Below are positions 63,860 through 64,000 of a DNA stretch of 64,000 nucleotides, one piece after another; positions within the stretch are counted from its first letter, which is position 1, and every line of letters starts with the position of its first letter. A model generated the notes under the pieces. It was not told the DNA's origin. It saw nothing but the letters and a program-made list of their open reading frames with translations, and searched no databases. The DNA comes from Micropterix aruncella (Eukaryota; Arthropoda; Insecta; Lepidoptera; Micropterigidae). The stretch covers positions 1,280,596 to 1,344,595 of the forward strand of contig OX155976.1 in assembly GCA_944548615.1 (NCBI GenBank). Direction: 5' to 3'. Made by a program: the position numbers and the translations under genes.

Positions 63860-64000
63860 AGGTATGTGAAAGTTATTCCCATTTGAAAGAATTGGCATGC
63901 TAAAAAAAATCACCCAGCTTAAAGAAAGCATGTGTGGATTGCAGCTTTTGCTAGATAAATCTTTTAAACGCCTTTGTTTCCATCTTCCGTGTGAAGAGTG
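63860..64000 (-). pseudogene. LINE ORF2 C terminus, antisense, running off the window
   Basis: The minus strand reads [15 protein letters not shown] (with nearby changes), then HANSFKWE as at 7690-7775. It is the coding part of the inverted LINE whose UTR lies at 62280-62890; 62905-63855 separates the two. Confidence 0.7.

Overview
This window is animal nuclear DNA, almost certainly from an insect. It is AT-rich, has spliced genes with consensus GT-AG introns, and is packed with non-LTR retrotransposon (LINE) fragments, hAT and TTAA-type DNA transposons, SINEs and satellites. Several repeats (an RTE-type 3' end, a short repeat with a GCGAAAGTTTG start and a CGCGGGGCGCAGC end, and an element with a TTAGGTCGACCTG block) look like families common in Lepidoptera. 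The order is a guess; insect is firm.

Three host loci can be supported. (1) A paired-like (Q50) homeobox gene on the minus strand, coding about 17.8 to 4.57 kb. It has five coding exons, among them a 49-nt micro-exon that carries the basic N-terminal arm of the homeodomain. All splice phases agree and give a protein of about 381 residues; the homeodomain is closest, from memory, to Pph13 of the aristaless group. (2) An intact, intronless acid-lipase-family gene on the minus strand at 43.01-44.19 kb, with signal peptide, complete Ser-Asp-His triad and a poly(A) signal just after the stop. (3) A broken CLIP-domain trypsin-like protease on the minus strand at 60.5-61.2 kb, with a premature stop, a frameshift, and a CLIP domain downstream of the catalytic domain instead of upstream.

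The rest is mobile DNA with readable nesting. A 948-bp hAT remnant (2588-3535) and a 1469-bp hAT element (54783-56251) both have terminal inverted repeats and 8-bp target duplications; the second sits inside a LINE reading frame and itself holds another LINE 3' end. A 722-bp TTAA element interrupts a LINE reading frame at 52371, and removing it restores the frame exactly; a sister copy lies at 10636. A GC-rich family of about 670 bp occurs some 15 times (about 7 kb in all) in several diverged subfamilies. It has fixed ends, 5'-truncated copies and target duplications of 10-16 bp, so it moves like a retroposon, yet it ends in a short hairpin and CTAG. It codes for nothing I recognise and is the best candidate here for an undescribed element. 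5S-rRNA-derived and tRNA-derived SINE copies, a dispersed 119-bp satellite carried by a mobile element, and a large inverted repeat around a LINE endonuclease fragment complete the picture.

The host genes show no operon-like or pathway relation to one another. The repeats occupy the homeobox introns and the spaces between genes.
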